Shown here one piece after another: positions 6,428 through 12,386 of a DNA stretch of 16,010 nucleotides. The stretch's first letter is position 1; every line of letters begins with the position of its first letter. The notes beneath the pieces were generated by a model. That model saw only the letters and a program-made list of their open reading frames with translations, was not told the DNA's origin and searched no databases. Both the position numbers and the translations under genes were made by a program. Source of the DNA: Cuspidothrix sp046080125 (GTDB lineage Bacteria > Cyanobacteriota > Cyanobacteriia > Cyanobacteriales > Nostocaceae); NCBI GenBank assembly GCA_046080125.1, contig JBJTTJ010000184.1:1-16010 (forward strand), written 5' to 3'.

Positions 6428-6784
6428 CTATTGGTGATTGTGCAAGCTGTTAGCAACAAAAAATTTGTATCCAAGATACACTAACACTGTCAAAACTGCC
6501 AGACTGATGATAGCAGCGACTAAGGCAAATACTGTTTGCAGTATCCACACGGTTAACAGCATGATTACTCCTGTAACTACCACTTTTTTAAGCGTTGATA
6601 AACTCTTAAACCAAGTCCCAAACCTTTCTAGATATAAGTTCCATTGCCACAAGTCTGTGACAGGAGTTTTTGCCTCTGGTGGTACTGAATTGTTACCATT
6701 GGTTAGCTTTTTTGTATCGGACTTAATTTCTGCTTCTAGATTTTCCAGACGACGCTGTAAATCTTTTTTTGGTTGATAGTTCAT
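6428..6784 (-). CDS. Small membrane protein with coiled coil and two helices
   Basis: A 118-residue protein I do not recognise by name. Residues 1-30 are charged and helical (KKDLQRRLENLEAEIKSDTK), likely a short coiled coil. A Pro/Thr linker and an amphipathic WQWNLYLERFGTWFKSL segment follow. Then two close hydrophobic stretches (about 68-84 VVVTGVIMLLTVWIL and 86-108 VFALVAAIISLAVLTVLVY) form a transmembrane hairpin. The tail is short and polar (NSLHNHQ). It lies 54 bases upstream of the RDD/pentapeptide gene on the same strand, so the two may be co-transcribed. The opposite-strand frame across the same bases lacks domain-like features. Confidence 0.65.
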   Translation of the reverse strand: MNYQPKKDLQRRLENLEAEIKSDTKKLTNGNNSVPPEAKTPVTDLWQWNLYLERFGTWFKSLSTLKKVVVTGVIMLLTVWILQTVFALVAAIISLAVLTVLVYLGYKFFVANSLHNHQ

Positions 6785-6944
6785 AGATTTTTTGTGTATT
6801 TAACAGTCTGTTAGTTAATTTTACACCTGATTTCCTGTCTCCTGACTTCTGAAATCTGGCTCTAAGGGTACTCATTGGTGCGAAAATAAAAACTTACAAT
6901 CATTTTTTCCTGATATTGCTCACGGCTTCAAGGAATTTTCAAAA

Positions 6945-7490
6945 ATGTGGCAAAGAATTACGTTAATCCTCTTATTGGTGTTAAGCTTCAGCGTGAGTAA
7001 TCCCGATGTGGCTGATGCGTCTGGACTCAAGAGTTTTGTTGACAGTGCTGATGGTTATCAGTTTAATTATCCTAATGGTTGGTTGCAAGTGAAAGTAGCT
7101 AACGGTCCTGATGTGGTATTTCACGATCTAATTCAGGTCTCAGAAAATGTCTCTGTGGTCATTAGTCCTGTTCCTAACGGCAAAAGTTTAACTGATTTGG
7201 GAACACCCACGGAGGTAGGATATAAATTGGGAAAGGCTGCTCTTGCACCTGAAGGTTCTGGACGTTCGGCAGAGTTAGTTAATGTCGCTCAAAAAAAAGT
7301 AGATGGGAAAACATACTATTTTCTAGAATATGAAGTTAAACTGCCTAACCAGGAAAAACGCCATAATATAGCCAGTGTCGCTGTTAGTCGTGGTAAGTTG
7401 TTCACTTTTAATGCTTCTGTACCTGAAAGACGTTGGAAAAAACTGCAACGTATGATTGATGAGGTTGTTAGTTCTTTTACTGTGTATTAA
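6945..7490 (+). CDS. psbP: CyanoP, PsbP-like photosystem II assembly protein
   Basis: A 181-residue PsbP-family protein. After a signal region (residues 1 to about 26) the mature part starts LKSFVDSADGYQFNYPNGWL, followed by FHDLIQVSENVSVVISPV, GTPTEVGYKLGKAALAP, YYFLEYEVKLPNQ and ASVAVSRGKLFTFNASVPE, ending SFTVY. CyanoP acts on the lumenal side of the thylakoid in photosystem II assembly and stability. Ribosome-binding sequence AAGGAA (6930-6935) lies 9 bases before ATG 6945. CyanoP proteins studied to date are lipoproteins with a lipobox cysteine. Here the matching region reads LSFSVSNPDVADASG and has no cysteine, so the protein may be cleaved by ordinary signal peptidase after ADA or kept as a membrane anchor. 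Confidence 0.9.
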   Translation: MWQRITLILLLVLSFSVSNPDVADASGLKSFVDSADGYQFNYPNGWLQVKVANGPDVVFHDLIQVSENVSVVISPVPNGKSLTDLGTPTEVGYKLGKAALAPEGSGRSAELVNVAQKKVDGKTYYFLEYEVKLPNQEKRHNIASVAVSRGKLFTFNASVPERRWKKLQRMIDEVVSSFTVY

Positions 7491-7526
7491 CTCTGGATCA
7501 ATTGTGGCTGATTGGGATGATCAATT

Positions 7527-7584
7527 TTAGATTTTAGATGGAAATTCAGTAAATAAAACCCTAAATTACAAATCTAAAATCTAA
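7527..7584. repeat. Inverted repeat after the CyanoP gene
   Basis: TTAGATTTTAGAT (7527-7539) is the perfect reverse complement of ATCTAAAATCTAA (7572-7584), separated by 32 bases. The 13-bp stem is all A/T apart from two G-C pairs and has no T-run directly after it. It may be a weak terminator or dispersed repeat in the 135-base gap before maf. Confidence 0.5.
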
Positions 7585-7625
7585 TACCCAATTAGGGATT
7601 ACTAATGACAAATTATTAATTACCA

Positions 7626-8222
7626 ATGACTATTCCTCAATTTGTACTCGCTTCCGCTTCTCCTGCTCGTCGTCGTTTATTACAAAGTGTGGGTATTGAA
7701 CCTATTGTTAAAGCTAGTGATTTTGATGAGTCCCAAGTTCAAGTCACTGAACCAAAAGCATTAGTGGAAATTTTAGCTAAGTGTAAAGCTCAAACTGTTG
7801 CACCTCGTTTTCCCTCTGGGTTAGTGATGGGTTGTGATTCGGTTTTAGTCCTTGATGGACGGATTTATGGTAAACCAGAAAATGCAGAGGTGGCGATCGC
7901 TCGTTGGCATTTAATGCAGGGTAATTTTGGTGATTTGTATACTGGTCATGTTTTAATTGATAATGCTCAAAATCGCACTGTTGTTAAATGTCAAATTACT
8001 AAGGTTTATTTTAGCAAGATGAGCGATCGCGCTATTCAAGCTTATGTCAAAACAGGTGAACCTTTAAAATGTGCCGGTGCTTTTGCTTTAGAAGGTTTTG
8101 GTAGTTTATTTGTAGAAAAAATCGCAGGTTGTCATAGTAATGTAATTGGCTTGAGTTTACCCTTATTAAGGCAAATGATGGATGAGTTGGGTTATGAGAT
8201 TACAGATTTTTGGCTCACATAG
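7626..8222 (+). CDS. maf: Maf-family nucleoside triphosphate pyrophosphatase
   Basis: A 198-residue cytoplasmic enzyme of the Maf/HAM1-like family, which hydrolyses (deoxy)nucleoside triphosphates, often modified ones, to monophosphates and is linked to housecleaning and septum control. Motifs in order: LASASPARRRLLQSVGI (residues 8-24), VMGCDSVLVLDG (67-78, with the conserved Asp71), YGKPENAEVA (81-90), and GAFALEGFGSLFVEKIAGCHSNVIGLSLP near the C-terminus. Length is normal and all motifs are present, so the gene looks functional. It appears to be a single-gene unit. ATG 7626 has no strong ribosome-binding site. Two HIP1 sites (7893-7900, 8023-8030) lie inside the gene, consistent with long-resident chromosomal DNA. 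It is the last core-type gene before the TA island. Confidence 0.92.
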   Translation: MTIPQFVLASASPARRRLLQSVGIEPIVKASDFDESQVQVTEPKALVEILAKCKAQTVAPRFPSGLVMGCDSVLVLDGRIYGKPENAEVAIARWHLMQGNFGDLYTGHVLIDNAQNRTVVKCQITKVYFSKMSDRAIQAYVKTGEPLKCAGAFALEGFGSLFVEKIAGCHSNVIGLSLPLLRQMMDELGYEITDFWLT

Positions 8223-8318
8223 GATATAATGTCCAGCGATCGCCTCAATCACTACAAACCCTTCCCACAAAATAGACATCTGGTGAAAAGAATATAGAGG
8301 TGTTCAACGTCACTACAA

Positions 8319-8502
8319 GAGTTAATTTTACAATCCCTAGCTAAATCAACAAAAATGATAGATAGTGATGAAAATGATCCTATTTTACCTTTATTGGGTA
8401 CATTAAGATTTGAAAATTCTGATATTGGGGAAAATCATGATCATTATCTCACAGAAGGTTGACAACAGGAGTTCAAAATTGAAGAATAAAGTTTTTATAG
8501 AT
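8319..8502 (+). pseudogene. Duplicated fragment of the antitoxin gene at 9883
   Basis: These 184 bases match 9970-10153 with six substitutions and no gaps (about 97% identity). They cover codon 30 onward of the intact antitoxin plus the first codons of the PIN gene that follows it. The first 29 antitoxin codons are missing and a TGA at 8460-8462 interrupts the frame near the end (LTEG then stop). There is no start codon or upstream signal, so it cannot make the antitoxin. It marks a recent duplication whose other end abuts the chimeric XRE gene. Confidence 0.9.
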
Positions 8503-8517
8503 GTTGATATTTTTCAC

Positions 8518-8892
8518 TTAAATCTTGATTTTCTCCTTATTTTCAAGCGGAAAAGGTTGATCATTAAAATCAATTGTTTCTCCTAAAATGGGTAAACATT
8601 CATCATTGATATTTTCACAAAAAATAATTTCTACAACATCTAAATTATCATTTTCAGAAATTATAGCTTGATAAATAAAACCATCTTCTGATTTTTTAAA
8701 AGCATCATATAAATCAATATTACCAGTTAAAGCAGAAATTTTCGGTTGATCAATTCCTAATAATTCCGCAGCTTCAATTTGAGTTAGTCCCCGTGAGGTA
8801 ATAGCATAACTAATTTTTCGAGCGAGTTCTGCTTTAACTAACATTTCATCAGAATTTGGTAATCCTAAATCAGCAAATATATTTGCTGACAT
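8518..8892 (-). CDS. Chimeric XRE-type helix-turn-helix protein
   Basis: A 124-residue protein. Residues 1-55 (MSANIFADLGLPNSDEML through ISAL) are an XRE helix-turn-helix region: RGLTQIEAAELLGIDQPKIS. This part is about 97% identical in DNA (8727-8883) to the XRE gene at 12059-12382. Directly after SAL, where the other copy continues IRGRLTGFSLERMF, this protein switches to an unrelated acidic stretch (TGNIDLYDAFKKSEDGFIY through ENKEKIKI) that I do not recognise. Most of the recognition helix is kept, but the rest of the domain is lost, so DNA binding is doubtful. It starts 6 bases after the RelE-like toxin stop and is probably in that operon. It is either a new fusion or a decaying remnant. 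Confidence 0.65.
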   Translation of the reverse strand: MSANIFADLGLPNSDEMLVKAELARKISYAITSRGLTQIEAAELLGIDQPKISALTGNIDLYDAFKKSEDGFIYQAIISENDNLDVVEIIFCENINDECLPILGETIDFNDQPFPLENKEKIKI

Positions 8893-8898
8893 AATTCT

Positions 8899-9171
8899 CT
8901 ATTTGAGAAAATAACGATAGATTTCTTTACGGTGTAAGACTCTTTCAAAAATTAATGTTTCACCATCAAAAATAACACCAATACGATAATCACCTATGCG
9001 AATACGATAAGCATTATCATATCCTTGCAACTTTTTGATATTGGTAATTTCTGCAAGATTTGATATTTCAATTATTTCTTCAAAAGCAAACTTTTTGATA
9101 GACTCATAGTAAGGTGTACTTTTGAGTGATTTCAAATCTTTAATAAAACTGGGTAGATATTGGGTATTCAC
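8899..9171 (-). CDS. RelE/ParE-superfamily toxin
   Basis: A 90-residue basic protein of RelE size. The core reads ITNIKKLQGYDNAYRIRIGDYRIGVIF, then LIFERVLHRKEIYRYF: the beta-strand pattern and the conserved Arg-rich (YRIRIGDYRIG) and RxxxHRKxIYR segments of RelE-type mRNA interferases. Such toxins usually cut mRNA in the ribosomal A site; ParE members poison gyrase instead, but the RVLHRKEIYRYF ending fits the RelE side. The start is GTG 9171, inside a GTGA overlap with the antitoxin stop. It looks complete and is followed 6 bases later by the chimeric XRE gene. The pairing is with the RelB-like protein directly upstream. Confidence 0.85.
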   Translation of the reverse strand: MNTQYLPSFIKDLKSLKSTPYYESIKKFAFEEIIEISNLAEITNIKKLQGYDNAYRIRIGDYRIGVIFDGETLIFERVLHRKEIYRYFLK

Positions 9172-9371
9172 TCTTTTTCTAATTCTGCTAATGCTTCATC
9201 AAAATCTAAGGGAGTTTCGTTTTCTACTTCTTTCATTGCTAAAATCAGTCCTTCATCTTCTAGTGCTTCTAGCAACCGTAAGTATGCTTGAAAATCCATG
9301 ACTATTTTTGTGATATTACCGTCAATATCAGTAATTAATTCTTCAGCAAAGGGATATTTATTAGTTTGCAT
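9168..9371 (-). CDS. RelB-like antitoxin for the RelE toxin
   Basis: A 67-residue acidic protein (MQTNKYPFAEELITDIDG, then KIVMDFQAYLRLLEALEDEG, ending DFDEALAELEKE). The acidic helical second half is typical of the toxin-wrapping part of small cyanobacterial antitoxins next to RelE toxins. The N-terminal 20 residues may form the short DNA-contacting strand, but no clear DNA-binding fold is visible. Antitoxin first, a 4-base GTGA overlap with the toxin, and the size ratio are the main evidence. Transcription is toward lower coordinates. The premature-stop RHH-type gene lies 55 bases upstream on the same strand. Confidence 0.75.
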   Translation of the reverse strand: MQTNKYPFAEELITDIDGNITKIVMDFQAYLRLLEALEDEGLILAMKEVENETPLDFDEALAELEKE

Positions 9372-9426
9372 TGGCTTGGTATTTTGAAATTAATAAACAT
9401 TCAACTAGATTAATTTTATCACACTT

Positions 9427-9666
9427 TTAAATAATCAACTTTAATTGATTTTTGTAGGTGCTAGATAAATCAGGATCACTTTCTCCACAACCAATAAAAT
9501 TACTTTATTTAAGTAAATCAAGAGGATCATTTTCTGGTTGTTCAATTTTTTGATAATAAAGTTCAATTGCTGTTTGAATAATTTGTTTGATATCTTGATT
9601 AGTTTTTTGTTGAATTATGTTAATCTTATCAAGAATGATTGGATCTACAGATGTATTAATGTTCAT
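9427..9666 (-). pseudogene. RHH-like antitoxin gene with a premature stop codon
   Basis: From ATG 9666 the frame reads MNINTSVDPIILDKINII, then QQKTNQDIKQIIQTAIELYY, then ENDPLDLLK and stops at TAA 9505-9507 after 53 codons. Beyond it the same frame continues 25 codons to TAA 9427-9429 as SNFIGCGESDPDLSSTYK. Related cyanobacterial small proteins, as I recall them, run without a break from a DLLKKS-like segment into FIGCGE, so one codon seems to have become TAA. A ribosome-binding site (AGGA, complement of 9672-9675) precedes the ATG. The N-terminal part resembles ribbon-helix-helix antitoxins. No toxin gene follows; the next gene is the RelB-like antitoxin. The 53-residue product may still bind DNA. 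Confidence 0.7.
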
Positions 9667-9748
9667 GATTTTTCCTGAGAAATGGCTACAATAATTATAA
9701 CACTAATTTAGTCACTTGGATTTGAAAAGGAAGATTTATCTTTTGTTC

Positions 9749-9774
9749 CTAAAATTCCTTGACAATAATCCGTG
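9749..9774 (-). pseudogene. Fragment of an XRE-gene 3' end
   Basis: These 26 bases match 12059-12084 with one mismatch. At the second site they encode the last codons and stop of the XRE protein (IIVKEF). Here nothing of the rest of the gene is present nearby. It seems to be the stranded tail of a third XRE copy, although 26 bases is short enough for caution. Confidence 0.45.
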
Positions 9775-9791
9775 TTTATGAAATATTATTA

Positions 9792-9800
9792 TGTTATAAT
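9792..9800 (+). promoter_or_regulatory. Candidate extended -10 of the 9883 antitoxin gene
   Basis: TGTTATAAT is an extended -10 element (TGnTATAAT). With initiation near 9807 the leader would be about 75 bases. A GGAGG ribosome-binding sequence (9864-9868) lies 14 bases before the ATG, a little far but the best in the area. TTGACA at 9759-9764 is too distant (30 bases) to be its -35. Confidence 0.4.
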
Positions 9801-9882
9801 TAAAATACAGCGCTTAAGGCTTGTTGGGGAAAATAACTAACTCTCAAGTTGTAAATTTAAAATGGAGGTCAAGTAAAATATT

Positions 9883-10140
9883 ATGCGTAAAACATTAACA
9901 ATTCAGATATCAGATGAGTTGGAAAAGAAATTATTAATTCAATCTCAAAAACTCAATTTATCGTTAGAGGAGTTAATTTTACAATCCCTAGCTAAATCAA
10001 CAAAAACGATAGATAGTGATGAAAATGATCCTATTTTACCTTTGTTGGGTACATTAAGATTTGAAAATTCTGATGTTGGGGAAAATCATGATCATTATCT
10101 CACAGAAAGTTTACAACAGGAGTTAAAAATTGAAGAATAA
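9883..10140 (+). CDS. Antitoxin left without its PIN toxin
   Basis: An 85-residue protein: MRKTLTIQISDELEKKLLIQ, then SQKLNLSLEELILQSLAKST, then an acidic tail (DSDENDPILPLLGTL through LQQELKIEE). The first 45 residues have the strand-helix-helix pattern of ribbon-helix-helix antitoxins, and the acidic tail would contact a toxin. Such genes usually overlap a PIN toxin gene. Here the overlapping frame from TTG 10130 encodes only 21 residues of a PIN start before a stop, so the toxin is gone. The antitoxin frame is intact, and a nearly identical, broken copy lies at 8319-8502. It may persist as a repressor or as an antitoxin against related toxins elsewhere. Confidence 0.78.
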   Translation: MRKTLTIQISDELEKKLLIQSQKLNLSLEELILQSLAKSTKTIDSDENDPILPLLGTLRFENSDVGENHDHYLTESLQQELKIEE

Positions 10141-10195
10141 AGTTTTTATAGATACTTCAGGGTTGGCTAATTTATTTGTTGCTACTAATAACTGA
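10130..10195 (+). pseudogene. Truncated PIN-toxin start
   Basis: TTG 10130, overlapping the antitoxin end, begins LKNKVFIDTSGLANLFVATN and stops at TGA 10193-10195. The VFIDTSGLAN sequence is the first strand and catalytic-Asp segment of a PIN toxin, which normally runs on for over 100 residues. The DNA methyltransferase gene starts 10 bases after the stop. The toxin was therefore cut off at about codon 21, perhaps when the restriction-modification genes arrived. Confidence 0.7.
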
Positions 10196-10205
10196 GTAAA
10201 AATGT

Positions 10206-11075
10206 ATGGAACTAGATAATATCAAATCTTTTTTAGGTAGTCCTGTATATGAAGATAAAGACGTATTAATTTATCAAAATGATTCATTATTGTTAATGAA
10301 TAAATTACCAGCAGAATGTTTACCTTTAACTGTAACATCTCCTCCCTATAATATCGGGAAAGAATATGAATCCATATTGTCATTAGAAGATTATATTCAA
10401 TGGACAACTAAATGGATTAATCAAGTCTATCATTGCACATCTTCCGATGGTGCATTTTGGCTAAATCTTGGTTATCTTTCTATTCCTAACACTGCAAAAG
10501 CAATTCCTATTCCTTATTTAATTTGGGATAAAGTTCCCTTTTATTTAATTCAAGAAATTGTATGGAATTATGGCGCAGGAGTAGCTGGTAAATTGTTTTT
10601 TTCTCCTCGCAATGAAAAGTTTTTATGGTATGTTAAAGACTCTCAGAAATATGTATTTAATTTAGATGATATCCGAGATCCTAATGTTAAATATCCTAAT
10701 CAAAAGAAAAATGGTAAGTTAAAATGTAATGTTAACGGAAAAAACCCTACTGATGTTTGGCAAATTCCTAAAGTTACTTCTGGACAAAATCGTAGTTCTC
10801 AAGAAAGAACACCTCATCCAGCACAATTTCCAGTGGAGTTAATTAGTAGAATTATTTTAGCTAGTAGTCATCCTGGAGATATCATATTTGATCCTTTTTT
10901 TGGTTCTGGTTCAACAGCAGTAGCAGCTATTAAAACAGGACGTAAAGCAATAGGTATTGAAATTAATTCAGATTATGTAAATATTGCTGTAGAAAGGGTT
11001 AAAAAGATGCGCTATGAACAGGAGAATCAAGTTAAACAAGGTAGTTTATTTGATTTAGTTATTGATAGTTTTTGA
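10206..11075 (+). CDS. Type II DNA methyltransferase, probably N4-cytosine
   Basis: A 289-residue AdoMet-dependent DNA methyltransferase. The catalytic motif TSPPYNIG (residues 44-51) comes first and the AdoMet-binding motif DPFFGSGSTAVAAI (229-242) near the C-terminus, followed by GRKAIGIEIN: the beta-class order. A Ser-Pro-Pro-Tyr catalytic motif is typical of N4-cytosine enzymes, while adenine enzymes more often have Asp-Pro-Pro-Tyr. Residues 200-215 (ERTPHPAQFPVELISRI) are also characteristic. It would protect the host site from the ScaI-like nuclease encoded convergently, and the two genes overlap by 17 bases at their 3' ends. It looks complete. It lies directly downstream of an antitoxin gene and a toxin stub, and may be read from that promoter. 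Confidence 0.9.
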   Translation: MELDNIKSFLGSPVYEDKDVLIYQNDSLLLMNKLPAECLPLTVTSPPYNIGKEYESILSLEDYIQWTTKWINQVYHCTSSDGAFWLNLGYLSIPNTAKAIPIPYLIWDKVPFYLIQEIVWNYGAGVAGKLFFSPRNEKFLWYVKDSQKYVFNLDDIRDPNVKYPNQKKNGKLKCNVNGKNPTDVWQIPKVTSGQNRSSQERTPHPAQFPVELISRIILASSHPGDIIFDPFFGSGSTAVAAIKTGRKAIGIEINSDYVNIAVERVKKMRYEQENQVKQGSLFDLVIDSF

Positions 11076-11652
11076 GAGTTATTAACTTTACTTGTTCTAA
11101 CTTTTTTCCTATGGATGCTTGTTGTCCACTTGCTTGTTTTTGACCAACCCAGTCTTCATCATCTATCCAACCAAAACGAATTTTCCTTAGTTGGTAAATT
11201 AAGTCATCTTCTTTAGGTAATTTGTAGTTAATTACTAAGTAATATCCACTTCTATATTTTGTACGATTATCTGATATATTACCTGTACTTCTATTACCAT
11301 AGAAATCATTTTTGCTAGAAGATGTTTTAATCTCAAATGAATAACTATCATTAATAATATTAACTATATCTTTCTCTTGTTTGGTTTGACCTCCTCTCCA
11401 TTCTGGATACTGTTTAGCAAGATGAACAGCTACTAATTTTTCTAAAATAACACCTGTAGCTTGTGCTGGTAAAAAAATATCTTGACCTATTTTGAGTCCA
11501 GAATTTCCAATACTAGAATTATAAAGATCATCCCATGCAGATTCTACAATGGAAACTAATACTTCACTAGATAGCGGAAATTCCTCAACTAGTTTGTTGG
11601 TTATTTCTAAAAATTCACTTTCTGGATGATTTTTGTAGGGAGATACTAACAT
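11059..11652 (-). CDS. ScaI-like type II restriction endonuclease
   Basis: A 197-residue protein. The centre has a PD-(D/E)xK-type pattern: EKDIVNIINDSYSFEIKTSS, in which the Asp and the Glu-x-Lys (EIK) are about 12 residues apart. Around it are features I associate with the ScaI family: the opening SPYKNHPESEFLEITNKLVE, then FYGNRSTGN after the EIK motif, SGYYLVINYK, and KIRFGWIDDEDWVGQKQASG. ScaI cuts AGTACT; whether this enzyme shares that site is inference. The start codon overlaps the controller gene stop as TAATG, so translation is probably coupled. The 3' end overlaps the methyltransferase end. No break is visible, so it is probably active or recently so. Confidence 0.78.
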   Translation of the reverse strand: MLVSPYKNHPESEFLEITNKLVEEFPLSSEVLVSIVESAWDDLYNSSIGNSGLKIGQDIFLPAQATGVILEKLVAVHLAKQYPEWRGGQTKQEKDIVNIINDSYSFEIKTSSSKNDFYGNRSTGNISDNRTKYRSGYYLVINYKLPKEDDLIYQLRKIRFGWIDDEDWVGQKQASGQQASIGKKLEQVKLITLKNYQ

Positions 11653-11870
11653 TATTCAACTCCCTCTAATAATTCACTTGCAGAAATTTCTAAAGCACGA
11701 GCGATCGCTATAATATTATCTAAACTAATATTGCGCTCACCTCTTTCAACAGCACCAATATAAGTACGGTGTAAATCCGCTTTTTCTGCTAGTTGCTCTT
11801 GTGAAAGTTCTAACTTGCTTCTAAGTTTTTTAATGTTGCTACCCAATTTTTTTCTTGCCTGATTGTTCAT
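11652..11870 (-). CDS. Controller (C) protein, XRE type, of the RM system
   Basis: A 72-residue helix-turn-helix protein: RKKLGSNIKKLRSKLELSQE, then QLAEKADLHRTYIGAVERGE, then LDNIIAIARALEISASELLE. This is the compact five-helix XRE fold of restriction-modification controller proteins such as C.PvuII and C.BamHI. They bind operators upstream of their own gene and set a delay between methyltransferase and endonuclease expression. Size, sequence pattern and position directly before the endonuclease (TAATG junction) agree. Its codons contain the only HIP1 site (11701-11708) of the right half of the window. It is transcribed with the nuclease toward the convergent methyltransferase. Confidence 0.88.
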   Translation of the reverse strand: MNNQARKKLGSNIKKLRSKLELSQEQLAEKADLHRTYIGAVERGERNISLDNIIAIARALEISASELLEGVE

Positions 11871-11894
11871 AAATCAAACAATCTGTTGTCATTG

Positions 11895-11940
11895 ACCAAA
11901 AATCTACAGTCAATAAGTAGCATTTATAAGTAGTATGATG
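11895..11940 (-). promoter_or_regulatory. Candidate C-protein operator and promoter
   Basis: On the gene strand this region has two direct copies of CTACTTAT (complements of 11913-11920 and 11926-11933), 13 bases apart. One runs into TATAAA and the other into TTGACT. ACTTAT is reminiscent of C-box half-sites and lies 43-62 bases upstream of the controller ATG, where such boxes are expected. The usual pair of dyads about 20 bases apart is not clear, so this is only a candidate. Confidence 0.35.
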
Positions 11941-12058
11941 ATCATAAAACTACAATAAAGATTTTTTGTGTAAGTGTATTATTATTTACCCATCAAGACA
12001 AAATTGGAGATATTGATTAGACGGAAACCACTATTTCATGTTGTTTTGGTATTTCTTT

Positions 12059-12382
12059 CTAAAATTCCTTCACAATAATCCGTGCATTGTGACTAGATTT
12101 AGGTTTAACTGTAATTTCTATATCACTATCAAAACCATTGAGAAATTTAAACATTCTTTCTAAAGAAAAACCTGTTAATCTTCCTCTTATTAAAGCAGAA
12201 ATTTTCGGTTGTTCAATTCCTAATAATTCCGCAGCTTCCAGTTGAGTTAGTCCCCGTGAGGTAATAGCATAACTAATTTTCCGAGCGAGTTCTGCTTTAA
12301 CTAACATTTCATCAGAATTTGGTAATCCTAAATCAGCAAATATATTACCACTACTGGTTGTTATTTCGATATTTTCTGACAT
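12059..12382 (-). CDS. XRE-family regulator/antitoxin after the PIN gene
   Basis: A 107-residue protein of the XRE type often found as antitoxin or operon repressor in TA loci: MSENIEITTSSGNIFADLG, then ELARKISYAITSRGLTQ, then LEAAELLGIEQPKISALIRG with LTGFSLERMFKFLNGFDSDI. It has the full helix-turn-helix and a C-terminal strand (RIIVKEF). ATG 12382 is chosen because the related gene at 8892 starts at the matching place (MSAN); ATG 12400 would add six residues and overlap the PIN stop by 14 bases. Such proteins usually follow a RelE/HigB toxin, but here the preceding gene is a DUF3368 PIN. Bases 12190-12346 are about 97% identical to part of the chimeric gene at 8518-8892. Confidence 0.8.
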   Translation of the reverse strand: MSENIEITTSSGNIFADLGLPNSDEMLVKAELARKISYAITSRGLTQLEAAELLGIEQPKISALIRGRLTGFSLERMFKFLNGFDSDIEITVKPKSSHNARIIVKEF

Positions 12383-12386
12383 GATT

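Noticed and set aside
6438..6776. Plus-strand frame opposite the small membrane protein
   Set aside because: The minus strand gives a coherent coiled coil plus two membrane helices; the plus frame has no such pattern.
8229..8297. 22-codon plus-strand frame after maf starting MSSDRLNHYK
   Set aside because: It is short, has no ribosome-binding site or terminator, and arises partly from a HIP1 site.
9759..9800. TTGACA at 9759 with TATAAT at 9795 as one promoter
   Set aside because: The 30-base spacing is too long. The TTGACA lies in the stranded XRE 3' fragment, so only the extended -10 is kept.
10222..10407. Minus-strand frame inside the methyltransferase gene
   Set aside because: It overlaps the conserved catalytic region of the methyltransferase and has no features of its own.
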